Below, piece after piece: positions 12,274 through 25,400 of a DNA stretch of 64,000 bases (position 1 is the stretch's first letter; every line of letters starts with the position of its first letter). The position numbers were made by a program, and so were the translations under genes. A model generated the notes under the pieces. The model ran no database searches. It saw only the letters and a program-made list of their open reading frames with translations, and had not been told where the DNA came from. This DNA is from Straminergon stramineum (taxonomy: Eukaryota; Streptophyta; Bryopsida; Hypnales; Calliergonaceae), in the NCBI GenBank assembly GCA_963920665.1, contig OY987265.1, forward strand, positions 40,801,001 through 40,865,000, written 5' to 3'.

Positions 12274-13090
12274 GATGGAGGTTCTACGTGGAGGTTTGTT
12301 AGCTCTAATAATGGGAGATAAGAGGAAGACAGTTCTCAAGGGAATCAAGAGAAAACTTCTCGTGGTACTCCAAATTTAAAGAGGAAGTGGAAGGAGGGGG
12401 TTTTGAAGTTTTTAGTGAACATGTATAAGAAAAAATACTGGGAGTACAACTGCAAGTCCTTCAAACAAGCAAATTGGGAGTTCTTTTGAAAGAAATTGAA
12501 CATATAATTTTCAAAGGAGCCTTGGAGAACTTGGCAATAAGCACGTGACAAGTGGGTAAAATGAGGACAACGTATTTTTGAGGAGAAGGTGAAGCAAGAA
12601 GAAACTAGAGTAATATCTTCTACTTAGATACTATAGTATGAAATCTTTGACAACACTTTTGGTGGTACTACTAAAATCATGAGTGTGCCTCACGGTGTTG
12701 ATCAAAGTGTTTGTTTATAGCACTCTGAAACTCTAATTCTCATTGATGATGACTCCACCTTGTCTAGTAGTCCTCCTCTTTTCATTGTAAGTACTACTTC
12801 TTCACATTCACCATGCATAGAGACAATTAATCAACTTAGATGTAAAGGACAAGTGAATATGAGTATAAGAAAAAATTAAGAAAAACTTAAAGTAGTAAAT
12901 GAATTTATTGCTTCTATCATTAACAATTTTTTTAAAGGAATTTTCAAAGTGAAAAAGATAAAGTTGCAAATCATAGAGAAGTTGATAAACAATGAGAGAA
13001 AGGATCAGAAGTTGCTATAAAGAAGCAATTGTAGATGACAATATTATTTATAGAAGCTTTGAAGGCTAAGGACTCCTCTAATAATTCTAA
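11031..13090 (+). pseudogene. Myb/SANT-like gene of PIF/Harbinger element
   Basis: Exon 1 runs 11031-11114 (28 codons, one TAG) and ends at GTATGT. The intron is 11115-12240, ending TTAG. Exon 2 starts at 12241 in phase and stays in one frame to at least 12870 despite many stops (first TAA at 12319). The exon-2 product has a trihelix/Myb-SANT-like region with spaced Trp residues (KRKWKEGVLKFLV, KKKYWEYNCKSFKQANWEFF, EPWRTW). In this transposon class the partner protein binds element ends and recruits the transposase. The splice sites and exon 1 frame are supported independently by the second copy at 22349-21160. Dead gene; several stops look like CAA/CGA to TAA/TGA or TGG to TGA changes. Confidence 0.72.
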
Positions 13091-13319
13091 ATAAATTTTG
13101 TATCTTTTGTAATACCTATTATTCATGCTTGAATGCATTGAAATTGTATTTTCAAACTTATATGGAATTGGATTTGTTCTAAATTCCATTTTAATCATTG
13201 AATGAAAGATTTTTATGACAAAATTCATGGTTCGTACAAACATTCATTTCACATGTAATATTTATAGAAAATGCAAGTGCAACTTTATTATTGTCATTTA
13301 TCATTAGGGTTCTCCAAAA

Positions 13320-14360
13320 CTCATTGCTTGAACAATTTTTGCCTAAGTATTTTTCCTTGAAGTTTAGCATTTTCTCCCTCCCTAGCTACAAATAATCTTT
13401 CATTTTCAAATTCAAAAAGTAAATCTATTTGCAAAGCTATATTAACCACATTGAGCTTGGGTTCATTCAACATTTCACAATATGTATATAACCAACAACA
13501 AGCTACTATAATCCTAACAACTTTATCAACTCTAAAATTAAAATGCTTCAAAATTTTTCATTTATTTTTTAATGTACCAAATGTTTGTTCAATTACAACT
13601 CTTTTGGAATTCATGGAGTTATCAAACTTTTTTTCTACAAATCATTGGGGTCTTCCAATTCTTCATTAAATATGTGCAAATGGGATAGGCAACATTTCCA
13701 ATTAAATAAAGAGTATATCTCATACCTCTAACTAAAACCAACGGTTGTTGAAGAATCTCTCGTTTCTTCAAAGCTTTCAATAGCTTTGACATTTTGAATT
13801 GACTGTCATCATACATTCCTCTAGATTGGCTAATACAAACATTTCAAAAGACCTTTTGTAAATCACAAAAAACTTATAATATAATATAATGAAATGAAAT
13901 TTTTTCTATTGAAAAAATTACTAGCTATTAATATTACTCTTCTATTTAGATTCTCTACTAATAGTATCTGAAGCCCATCAATTGTTCCACATATGTTAGG
14001 AAAGCCTATTAATTCATCGAAATCAAAATTGATGCCTTGAAGACATGCTTCCTTGGGAATGCTAATATATAGATTAAATAATTTGTCTTTATTAGTAAGT
14101 ATACCACAAACAATGTCAACATATTTTCTAATGGTTGAAGCTCTTCTCTTAAAACGATTTGCCATGTATTTAGGACTATGAGTATGAGCGAATCTATAAA
14201 TTACACATGCCACTATTTTTCTAATTTCCATTTGAGGCCTCCCTTGATTTACACATGTACTTCTCAAGAAAGGAGTCAAGATATTCATTAAATTGTCAAA
14301 TGCATTCAAACTCATTCTATAAAACTTCTTGAATTTGGTATAATGAATTTCATCACTAGA
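13320..14360 (-). pseudogene. PIF/Harbinger transposase (HARBI1-like), frameshifted
   Basis: Minus-strand relic in three main pieces: 14360-13863, 13816-13622 and about 13620-13321. The first begins just upstream of MSLNAFDNLMNILTPF and holds the helix-turn-helix-like part (HSPKYMANRFKRRASTIRKY) and the first catalytic Asp (NICGTIDG). In the second, the family's second Asp is Asn (IGNVAYPICTYL). The catalytic Glu is visible in the third piece (VVIEQTFGTLKN), followed by a TGA where Trp is expected. Small indels separate the pieces. Non-functional; the family assignment is firm. Confidence 0.85.
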
Positions 14361-14716
14361 TCTCTATACTATTTTTTTTATTGAAGTTCTAATGTATTGA
14401 TTGCCTAGACTCTACCCAAAACAGACAAAAATGATTGAATTTTTTTCTTGAGGTAAAAAATAATAATAATGATAGAAAATGGGATTGCATTGAAATATCA
14501 TTGTCAAAATCCAATACATCCCAAGCTTTTGATTTAGAACTAAAAGAGTTTCTCATTACTAAAAAGAACATCATCCACGTAACTATAACTTGAGAGAGAA
14601 ATATTGGCTCTATATTAAACTACAGAATCTTTGAAAAATTATTTTGAAAAATACATTTGAAACCTTTAAATGAACACACAATATAAAATCGGAACTTCAA
14701 ATACACATTAAACACA
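14361..14716. other. Unassigned, probably transposase 5' region
   Basis: Lies upstream of the minus-strand transposase and may include its N-terminal exon or element end. A 61-codon minus frame at 14574-14389 resembles nothing recognised. No inverted terminus found. Confidence 0.35.
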
Positions 14717-15072
14717 ATGTGTACTATCTCCCACATTGTATACTATCCCCCACGTTGTATATTATCCTCCACATTGTATACTATCCACCACATTGTATAC
14801 TATCCACCACATTGTATACTATCCACCACATTGTATACTATCCACCACATTATATACTATCCACCACATTATATACTATCCACCACATTATATACTATCC
14901 ACCACATTGTATATTATCCTTCACATTGTATATTATCTCCCACAATGTGTACTATCCACCACATTGTATATTATCCTTCACATTGTATATTATCTTCCAC
15001 AATGTGTACTATCCACCACATTGTATACTATCCTTCACATTGTATATTATCTCCCACAATGTGTACTATCAC
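14717..15072. repeat. 19-bp minisatellite with 57-bp higher-order unit
   Basis: About 19 copies of a 19-bp unit, consensus CACATTGTATACTATCCAC. The left half is nearly uniform. The right half (about 14905-15072) shows a repeating triplet of variants (ending ATCCTT, ATCTCC, and ACAATGTGTACTATCCAC), that is a 57-bp unit present three times. All three forward frames are open across the array simply because the unit lacks stops, so the predicted proteins there are artefacts. Confidence 0.93.
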
Positions 15073-18000
15073 CTATAAAAAACTATTATAGTTTAAAAAC
15101 AAAAAAATACACCAAAAAAATTCGTTTTCAATCTTAAGCCCAGAAACTTTGCTCCAAAAATATCATCCAAAACACTCCCAATCTCATTACACAATTGGTT
15201 ACAATAGATAAAAACTTGAAGGAAATCCTCCATTGAGAAAATCATTTGGCCTTAGTAAAATCACCATGTTGCTGTGTACGCAGGGTAATTTAAACGAGGA
15301 GGACTGGATAAAAAGGTCCCTCCATCGATGCTTTTATTGTCAGAGGGTGAGGGCCCTCCCTCTAGCGCCCGATGTCAGAGCCAAAGTTCACCCCACCCCA
15401 TATGCACAGTCCTATTCTTAATTTACATCTTCTTAAAATCTATTTTATCATTTTTTAAAATGAATTTTCAATGAAATCCCCTCTCAAAATCCAATATATT
15501 TGAGCCTCATGTCAATAAGCTTTTAATATAAATTTGACATTACATCAAGTCAAAATCTATTTATCCTTTGAACGTAAAAAAAATTCTTCAATTCAATCAT
15601 TAATATTGTCCAATTTGTAAAGTGAAAAGTTTTGAAAATTTGATAAACTTTTCTTTTCGTACTTGAGATCAATAAGCTATACCTTAAATACAAAATTTAC
15701 ATTTTAAGATTTTGTTTTTATTCGTTAAACTATAATGGGTAGTTTTGGATTGTCATCAATGAAAAATAACAAAAGATTTTCATGTATTAAAGACTTAAAG
15801 GACAAATGTAGCAATACAAAAGTATATGACAAATATTGTTGAAGTCACTACAAAAGAGACAGATGTTTTAAGTGAGTTTTTTTAAATATACTGAGACATA
15901 AGATTACAAGTAATGACCATTTAAGGAGATTTTTAGTAAAACAAACTAAAAATACATATGTTTCTAATAAATCTTTATTGATAATATCCTAAAAGGTCAT
16001 TATTTATAATTTTATGTTTAGGACTGTACTTAAAAATTCACTTCAAATACCCCTTTCTCTTTCACTGAGTCATTCACTCAATTGCATTCAACTTAGATTG
16101 TGCATTCACTACATAACCAACATCAATGACATTTGGATTTCAATCAAGCTAAACATTAATATATTTCTTCTCCTACACAATTAACCATAGTAGAATATTT
16201 GTTTCTCGAGACCTTCCAACAATAATATAAGCCATAAAAATTTTGGTTTTCCAATCATTAAACATCACAATAATGTAAAGAGGATACTAGAACAAAATCA
16301 TAGAAAACAACATCAATGAAATGAAAAAGTGAAAGTAAGCTTTAAGTGATGGAATAATTAGAAGGCATACAAAATTTTAATGATAACATTAAAGTTATTT
16401 TGAGAACCATTTTCTTCTCCACATTTGGAATTAGATGTTTCTTCAATTCTAAATTTTCGTTTAACATGAGTTCATGAAGCTAGTCCATCCACATTCAAAA
16501 TGAATTTTAAGACATTGAAGTCCTTTAGAGCTCACAATGTTTTTGTTGTCTATAAAAATTGTCCTTTTAACAAACAATTAAATATTTAATTTTGGTAATA
16601 AGGGCCTTATACAAAGTTTAGATAAATTACATATGTCAAATTTATTATAGAGGCATGTCCATCTTTAGTGGCCATCCCCTTTCAATCTCTCCATCTAAAT
16701 TTCAATGGTGTCTTTGCAGATCAAAGATTTCAAAAAATGGTTTGATGAAAAAATTTCAATGGCTACATTAACTATAGTGGTAGTTGGAATCAAAGGTCAT
16801 TATTAAGATATATTTCAAATAGTTTTATTTGATAGATTAATTTATGATGACCATGATGCAATTGGTTTCATAAGTACATTTTAAAAGGACTATTTGAAGA
16901 TACATGAAAACATTCATGTAAGAGAATGTGTACTTCTAATATACAAGCACTTGACTATAACAATAAGATATTATATGACAAATATAAAAGCTGGTAATGT
17001 CTATTGATGAATATTTTTACTTCACCTGCCAATGCAACTTATTAACAAATCAACAATTATTTTTACAAAATAAAATCAATATATAAGATGCAAGAGAGAC
17101 TAAAGTATATATTATAAAATTATGGTTGTTAATTGTAGTTCATATACTAGGAGTAGATTTTTTAGGAGGATACATATTAGAATCTTATCAAACATTTATA
17201 TTATTAAAATGTAGCAATTGACAGCGATTGACCACCTTCATATTTAGTTGGTTTTGAAAAATATCATAAAGATGAACCATCATTTAGTGAATTGATTTTA
17301 GCAAATAATAGTTTAAATTTTGTTTCTTTTTAGTGCAGACTTTTTTCTTCTACTCTATATTTTATGAAAGATGTCATTTCAACTTCTATAAAAACGATAG
17401 ATTTCACTCCATCTACATCATATTTTTGTCATGCTAAATAGAAAAATATGAATGATGTAGGTGATAAAAAACACAAAAAGTGCTTGTCTCTTTTTTTAAT
17501 TTTCTTTTCTATCTTGTTTTTAACAAATAAATTTTTTATATTGCTTAGACATTTACAAATATATTTGTAATTTGTATATTTGTACTATTAACAATTTTGT
17601 ACAAGTTTATACAATTTGTGTATTTTTTTGCATATGATGTATTGAATAATGAATTTTTAAATCATATACATTATAATAAAATTAGATGATAAATTGAAAT
17701 GTTATAATCTTCACATAGTATAGATTATTGTAAATATGATATTAGAGATGTTTATATAGTTTTGTTGTACACTTATTACAATATACCTATTCATCATCAA
17801 AATGTCAAAACCATTGTTGATCAAGTTTATTGTTTGGTAGAGATTTAGAGTTTCTTTAAGATTTCTATTCTTGTATACTTTTGAATTTGACAAATTTGTA
17901 AAGATTGTTTATTTCAAGAATGATGAGGTTGCTTGCACAATTTTGTTCTACAATTTTATTTCAGTTTGTAATTGATTTGAATTTGAAATTTGAGTTGGAT

Positions 18001-21000
18001 ATTGAGTTGGGCTCTTGGCATATATCCAATTTTGGATTTTTAATGCAAATTATTTCAAGATTGCTCTTTGATAGAAGACATTTATTTTTCATTTAAGGAA
18101 TTTATTGCTAATGAAATTTCAAGAGATTTGTTGAAAACTTAAGAAACCTCTACAAATAGTTGAAATATCAGTAGAAAAAGAGCAACCAATATATCTTGTA
18201 GAAACAAATTTACATCTCAAAACAACTTGTAATTTCAAGAATAATGTATTTAGACAGGTAAAACTTTTAATGATACAAAAAATAACTATTTAAATAAAAA
18301 ATGATGATAAAGTTGTATAATCATTTGAAATTTAAAGATAATTCCACAGTATGTGGATTTAGAATACAATGGATAGGGAAAACACAAATTGGTACTACTA
18401 TTCCAAAAAAATATCATTTCAAACTTTTTGAAGAATTACTATAATTTTTTATTTTGAAATTAAAAACAACTTTAAAATTTTTTTTGTTATTTGGATAAAA
18501 TTAAGGAAAAAAAAGGTTTTAGTAAATAAGATACTTATATAAAAAATTTCATATTCACTATTTTTAATATAGCATATAATGACAATTATCACTTTTGTTT
18601 AAATTATAATGACTATACTCTAGGTTTGTCTTTTGATTATAAAAAGATAAGATTATTTTTATTATCATTAGTGATTTGATTCAAATTTCTATAATTATCA
18701 TTTTATTTTAAGAATTTATCAATTTTATTTTGTGGTTTACATTCAATAAAAAATATTTAATGATAATATCCTAATTTCTTTAGATTTCTTGAAATAAAAT
18801 CTTTCATTCATCTTCAACACGGTGATGTTATGATTTTTTTCAAAACTCATCTATGTATGCAAAAAGTGGCTAAGAAAAAATAACAACTGGATTTTCTATT
18901 TTTTTCAAAAATATTCATTCTTTCTATAATTATTTCAATCTTTTCGTGAAGAATGGATAGAATTCATTTACCAAGAGACAGAAAAAGAAGTTGCTTAGTG
19001 CTTCAAAGATTTATCAAGAAAAAATAGTTTTCAAAGTAAGTAGTTGAAAAGAAGATTGATGTTGAACATGTTTCAATGATAAATAACTTTGTATTTTTAT
19101 GTTTTTGTCAATCATCATCAAGTTTTATATTTGTAATACTGTAATAACTTTAGTATTTAAAAGAAGTTACATGCACACTAAAATGTATTTGTCTATAAGT
19201 ATTTGATATTCAATTTTTGTATTATCGTATCAATTAAAAATAATTTTAACTCTAAAACATTTTGTATTAAAGTTGTGAGAAATGTAATATGAATTCCATG
19301 AGATTATGTGGAGGTGCTCAATTTTTAAATAAATATATACTTGACTTTTGATTTGGTCAAGTGATTTAAAAATTGATTGATAAGTGATACACTATTTACA
19401 TTATATGTGTAAGACTCTATACTTGTATCATCACTAATTGACTTAGTTTTACTATATGGTTACATCATAAATTTTGATGCATATTCATTTTCAAAAATAT
19501 TATTTTATAATTATATATTTCCTTCACATAATTGAATTATATACACTATATTATATACACTATATATTTCATATAGAATAAAGACCATAAGATTATAATT
19601 TAACAAGACCACAAGACTACAAAATGACAAGACGATAGAGAATTAAATACATACTATCAAATATATATATATATATATATATATATAATCTTATTTCTAT
19701 TAAATTTCAAATTTTTATTACAATTACGACCAAATACTATTACAAGTTTACAACATCATTTTCTATTATAGTTCTTGTAAAATTGTAAACAATACATCAC
19801 AAGCTACCTTTGAAATTCTTGAAAAAATAATTTGAAGCAAATGCACTGTCATGTATAGAAGAGAATACTTTAGCATTATGCAGAATATCTGGTTGTGATT
19901 AGAAATAGTTTGCTAGGAATTTGAGCTAAGTCTTTAAATTTTTAAATCTTCAAGTTGCTCTTCGTTGGCCTATTCTGAAATGATTCTAAATAGGTTTAAA
20001 GGTTAAGGTAGGTAATAAGAAATCATAGGCTTTGGATGAATAAAATAGGATGGCCAGTTCACGAGCTGAACTATCTGAAAGATTAGCTTCTAAATTTCAA
20101 ACCCATGGTGATCTGCAATCGAGATTCACCAATGGGAAGAACAAAAATAACAATCTTGTGGGTAATCAATCCCACTTCATTGCCACAAATTCAAAATGGG
20201 GTTATTATTGGATATCCACATAACCCACAACAATGTTTACAATGCAAAATTGAAAACAAGAAGCGTCCAAAATTAACTAGGAATAACAATAAAAAGACAA
20301 CGAGCCTCCAAAACTGGCTAGGAATAACAAGCCACAATCACCACACATGAGTCTCCATATCTTTAGGTCTTTAAATAAAACACAAATCTAAATCCAGTCT
20401 AATTACTTTCTACTCAAAAAGAGAAGACATCAGACCTTCCTTTCCTTCATTACCTATAATTTTTGCAATTTTTTTTCAAACTAAGAGATTGATATCTTTT
20501 CAGAAAGCTAATAAGTTCTCTTACTATTACTAAAATTTTCACTTGTAAGTGATTCTCAAAACAAAATTTATAGCTTTGCAAAGTCTCGGGTTTCAAACAA
20601 TAAAAGCAATAGACCCTTCACTACTCAAACACCCATATTTTTCTCCACAAAACTTCAAATCTTTCAAATGATAAGTCTTTGGAAAGATAAAAGAAATTTC
20701 TCTAATGCACGAAAATTTCAAAGAGATAAACAAAAAATACAAACTTTGGTGGTTGCTTAAATCTCCACTTCTCTTTGTCGGGAGGCAGCAGACCCTCCTC
20801 CATTCACATGCTTATAACTTTTTGCTCTTAACTTCAAATTATACAAGAAAGGTCTCTTTGAAATGATAATGAAAAGAAGATTATAACCCCAAATTTTCAA
20901 TCATAATTTCCTTATATATCATAAGATATGGTAGCTTGAATTCTCGGTCTTTGAAACTCAACATACACACCAAATTCATATACACTAGAAGAACAAAGAA

Positions 21001-21132
21001 GATGCCTACCTACTTTATTCCCCTAAAGTAGATAAAATCAGCCCACGTACACATCACATGGACCTCTAAACACTCATTGGCCTAAAAAAAACACCAAAAA
21101 ATAAATCTCTATTCATTTTTTAAGGTTAAAGA
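15073..21132. other. AT-rich desert
   Basis: No gene or recognisable transposon protein seen over 6 kb. A small GC-rich patch lies at 15280-15415 (contains the palindrome GAGGGCCCTC). A pure (AT)13 microsatellite lies at 19661-19686. Other short frames of 60-81 codons have no family features. Confidence 0.5.
19661..19686. repeat. (AT)n microsatellite
   Basis: Uninterrupted AT dinucleotide run of 26 bases. Confidence 0.95.
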
Positions 21133-22840
21133 ATCCTGTGAGTGTTTTAAATTCCACCCTCTGAGTTAAAACATGCACATGGGTTCTAACGGCCTGTTAA
21201 ATCAATTTCCTTAGGGTGTTCCTAATCTAAGTTCAATTCGCGCCTTCCAAGCAATGGACACTTTGTTTTTAAATATCCAAATTGAACTTAAATCATGTAA
21301 ATCTTAATTTTTTAAATTATAGTTAACTAAATCAAATAACTAATCAAAAAAATGAATTCAAACTAAAATCAATCTAACCTAACTTGTAGAATGTAATTTT
21401 CCCTTTCCAGAATGATAAAGCAAGTTAAATTCTAACTTTCCTAATAAAAGAAATAAATGGATGAAATATTGATCCCTAAACTACATCACAACCTTCATCC
21501 ACGAATTAAAAATAATAAAACTAATCGAAATGAATTCAAATTTTAGGTTTGAGGTTTTTAATTATGTTAGTTACCTAATTCTAAAACTAAACCTAATTTG
21601 ACCACTAATTAAAGAACTTCATCCAAATTAAGATCAAACTTCATCCAACCTTTTCTCACTTAAAATCAAAGTATTTTTTAAATGAAAATAGGTTCTAGAA
21701 TCTTTAAAAGATATTCTATTTTGATTCCTAATTTAAATGATTCCTTAAAGATTCCTTAGAAATTCTTTTTAATTATCTTCTATTCTAATTTAAATCAAAC
21801 TTTCTATCCTAAAATTATGGTTTTTCAAGGTTTTATGTTTTTTAAAATGAAAAATCAGAAATTACCTTCCCAACAAGGTAAGACACGAAAACCTAAATTC
21901 CTAATGAAAAGTTATTAATGAATGAAATTTGTTTTAAAAGTCTAACGAATTAAATTTCATTCATTAATAACTCTTAGTTTAATGAATGATTATAATTTCT
22001 AATTAATTTTAAATTCTAAATTCTCCCAAAATTTTAAGATTCTCTTGTTTGATTATTTTGGATGGAAATATTAACTTTTCATCCAAATTTCAAATAAGGT
22101 TTATCTAATTGTGATTGGTTAAATTTTGGATTATTTTCTAAACTAAAATTTAATTGGAATTTTTAAATGTTAATTTTCTTTTCTAATTTTCCTAAAGTTT
22201 TCAATGGTTTATTCTATCAAGTGAAATTTTAATCAAATTGAAACAAAATATGAAGAATTTTAACGTACCTTTCCCATGAAGTGGTCGATTGTATTGTCTT
22301 CGAGGATCATAAGATGAATGGTTTCGTAGTAACCCACTCCATCCTCCATTTTACTAATCCATCATGCCATTTGAAATTAATCCTTGTTCAATGTTGTATT
22401 TCAATTTCAATTTTGCTTTTCCTACTAATGGTTATGGGATTTTATTAATTTTGGTTGTATTTAAAATAATTCCTAATTAATTAGGAATTACTTTAATACC
22501 TCAAAACCTTTTAAATCCGCTAAATCAAATCAAATCTAATAAATTCTAATTATTTTGTAATTTCCTATTCATCCAAGAGATATTAGTTGGCGTTTTGTTT
22601 TTATCTATTTGTCTTATTAAGCCTAATAAAATAAAATTTAACTAAGCCTAGCCTTCTAATTTCTATAGGAATCCTGATTAATGACTAACCAACAATTCAA
22701 TGAATAGTAATGAGAATAAAATTCAAATAAAATCTAAGAAATTTTTACCTTATTAAGTGTTTAGATTCCTTTTCTTCTTCTTCTTCTTCCTTTCATCTCC
22801 AACCTTTCCCTTCAACTCTTCAACTCTCTCATTTGTGTTT
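21133..22840 (-). mobile_element. Inverted 5' fragment of the same PIF/Harbinger family
   Basis: Minus-oriented copy of 10560-12273. It keeps the Myb-like gene's exon 1 fully open at 22349-22269 (27 codons, ending before GTACG), an intron at 22268-21161 ending CTCAG, and the first codons of exon 2 (RVEFKTLT) before similarity stops at about 21133. The remainder of the gene and the transposase are absent to the left. It is therefore a 5'-fragment produced by deletion, rearrangement or abortive transposition, not the arm of a giant terminal repeat. Confidence 0.78.
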
Positions 22841-23739
22841 TGTATATTTTGTTCTTAAGATTTGATGAGAGTGATGTGAATTGATGAGTTTTCAATGAGT
22901 TATTAAGTTAATTATTGTGAGCCTTAACACCTTCTAAATTAATTAGAATTTTTCAAATCATTTTTTCAAACTCACTTCTAAGTTTCAACGTTTGATATAT
23001 CTTCCCTTTCTGCAGACTTGGTTTCATCTAGCTCCTTGGTCGACCTGAGTTCCCTAGTTGAACTAAACTCCCTAGTTGAGTTGGCTCTTTGCTTTTTGAA
23101 CTGTTGATGCCTCTCTGACTTGTTGCTCTTACTCGTGCCATGTGGCACAGCCTGATTCATTGGAACCCCACGATCCGTCCTCCTTCGTCCACACTCACTT
23201 TCGTCCTCTAGTCATCCTTGGCTCCTTGCTCAGGCTCCGTTCCTACTGGTTCTGATTTTGATATTGGGACTTTCTACTCTGGTTTTTGTGTTGGGGTTTC
23301 AATACATTGGTTATGGTCTCCTTTGCTGAATTTTTGAGACTTCCACGGATTTTGGGCAATTAAATACTACTAAATTAATTTTTGTAATTAAAGATTTAAT
23401 TAATTTCCTAACTAAAATAATCAATTTTGGAGGGGAGGATTTGAGGGGAAACTCTAAACTCTTTAAATTCTAAAGTAACTATCTAATTTTTTGGGAATTT
23501 TTGGGAATGAGTTTAAACTAAGCAACTAAGTATTCTAAGCTAATTAAAATTCTCTTTCCAGGATAATTTTAATGACTCCAACTAAAGGGGAACTAATCTA
23601 AATTTTGGGTTTTCTCTAACTACTATTAAGGATTTTCTCAAGAATTTAAACTAAAGAATTTTGACTAATTTTCTCTAATTCTTCTCACAAAATCAAACAT
23701 CCCAATTCACTTACCACATGCAAGGACATTTTTCAAACA
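22841..23739. other. Unassigned; possible minus-strand retroelement leader
   Basis: A 60-codon minus frame at 23160-22978 (begins MNQAVPHGTSKSNKSERH, rich in Lys, Glu, Ser, Arg) sits downstream, in minus sense, of the LTR-like block at 23740-25400. It could be the start of a gag-like protein, but no domain is recognisable. Confidence 0.3.
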
Positions 23740-25400
23740 AAGAAAAAGATTTCTCTAATGATTTCAAGTACTTAAATACTTGGAACCATCTCAAAAGTAT
23801 CAATTCCAAAGTCAAAGCTTTGCCATGTGGAGGCAATCCCAGGTACATACAGTGTCAATAGTCAAAAAATAATATTTTGAAAGTCAATCTTTAAAGGAGG
23901 TACACGTGACAATGTTTAATCGAACATTAAAGACTAATTTCCCAAAATTTCAAGTATCCAAGATCTAATTACTAAAGGAGGTATACATGACAGTATTTAA
24001 ACTGAACTTTAGTAATTAAAATCCCAATTTTCATTATATAACGAATTTTGGGCAAATATTGGTTTAATAAACTTTTGGCAAAGTCAAGCTTCGCCGCCTT
24101 AAGACTATTAACACCAAATTTTGTTGTAATGAGCACAATTTGTTAGTATTGAAGCAATCTTAAACGAAATTAGAGTTTGAAGGTCTATTTCTTCCAAAAC
24201 TCTTACAAATCAAAGAAAATGGAGGCTTAGCCTCGAGAAATCAAAGAAATCAAATGGAAATCACTTTGAAGGGATCCTCTTGTCCTTCAAAGTGTGCAAA
24301 TCAAGAATTAAAATGAAAATCAAGTTAGATCTCAACCTGGATTAGTGCTCCGACCACGCTAGTAGGACAGGAGAAACAAAAGCAAAGGTTAGATATAAGA
24401 ATGAGGGTATGGACAACCTTGAAGAAAGGGCCTTTTATACTTGTCTCAAGTCCCTCTTTGGTAAGTTGTCGGTGGAAAAACATTTACTTTTGATCTCAAG
24501 ATATTTCCTAAACTACCTTAATGTACTTCGAAAATAATCTTTGTTTAATAAAAGAATTATCTAGAATCCTCTCCATTTAGCTAATAAATCTTGGCTAAAT
24601 TAAATCCAAGATTTTTTCCCAAAGATATTTTGAAAATAATCCTAATTAACCTAGATATTTTGCTAATTAACCCAAAGTATTTCTGAATTGTCTTTCTTTA
24701 AACAAAAGATGGCTTGTTACGTAAGAAGAGAGATCTTATCCAAATCTAATCTTCAATTTTCCAAAAGATATTTGCGAAATTAACTTTGAATTACTACTAA
24801 TACTCTACAAAAGTCAAACCTACTGTTGGACCCTTCCTATCTTCTAGAGAACAACTCCAAATTGAAAAACGATTGCGCCATTGTGTTTAGAAGACCCAAG
24901 TTAGCCTACAAGATCCCAACCCCCTTCTTCTCAGCCATTTGTAAGCATAAAATCAACTTACGGTAACTTCAAAGAAAAGTGAAAATTCTAACTTTTGGAA
25001 TTTGTTTCTTTTGAAGAAATTATCTAGCTAGGGTTACTTAGAAGGTTCGTGGGAGTAAGAAAAGACCCCTCATTCACATCATTTGGACACCGCCATCTCC
25101 TAGTACGCTAATCAACCCGCTATAAAGTCGTAAATTCTTCAAAAGTCCAATGTCATTGCCAATTCTAGTACTTAGGAATGTCATAATGTCTTCAAACTTT
25201 GTGGAATGCTTTATTAGCACACAAAACACTATCCTAATTTTTAGTGGGATTTTACCGCAACATGGTTAATTCTTAGGAATTTACGACCATGTTCAAAGGT
25301 AGTTGACTTTCTATAGAGTCATTGTAATTGTTTCGGAAAAATCCAAAATTTATTTGGGTAGCTTCTAGAAAACTTCCAAAATCAAAGTGCAACATTACAT
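23740..25400 (-). repeat. LTR-like block, minus orientation, probable gypsy LTR
   Basis: Collinear, inverted similarity to about 35600-37120. Clear matches pair 24415-24470 with 36445-36490, 24840-24895 with 36105-36150, 24980-25080 with 35930-36030, and 25165-25265 with 35745-35840. Both copies have a TATA-box-like word in equivalent position (TATAAAAGG on minus at 24439-24431; TATAAAAAG on plus at 36459). The position to the left of the minus-strand gypsy pol relic fits a 3' LTR. Ends not determined. Confidence 0.6.

Larger units (their letters stand above)
10560..14360. mobile_element. Decayed two-gene PIF/Harbinger element
   Basis: Carries both genes typical of PIF/Harbinger elements: a Myb/SANT-like DNA-binding protein gene on plus (11031 to about 13090) and a DDE transposase on minus (about 14360-13320), arranged tail to tail. 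The left 1.7 kb (promoter, exon 1, intron, start of exon 2) recurs inverted at 21133-22840. Exact termini and target duplication were not identified, so the limits given are the minimum. It is a different family from the relic at 1047-2192. Confidence 0.75.

Noticed and set aside
14717..15137. Three overlapping 119-133-codon proteins on plus
   Set aside because: They are translations of a stop-free 19-bp minisatellite in all three frames.
17905..18096. 63-codon plus ORF as a small membrane protein
   Set aside because: Hydrophobic only because the DNA is AT-rich; no start context, neighbours or family support.
10560..22840. A giant 12-kb transposon with 1.7-kb terminal inverted repeats
   Set aside because: The arms contain a Myb-like gene's exon 1, intron and exon 2 start, and the left arm continues into the rest of that gene. 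They are two copies of one Harbinger 5' region, not matching ends.
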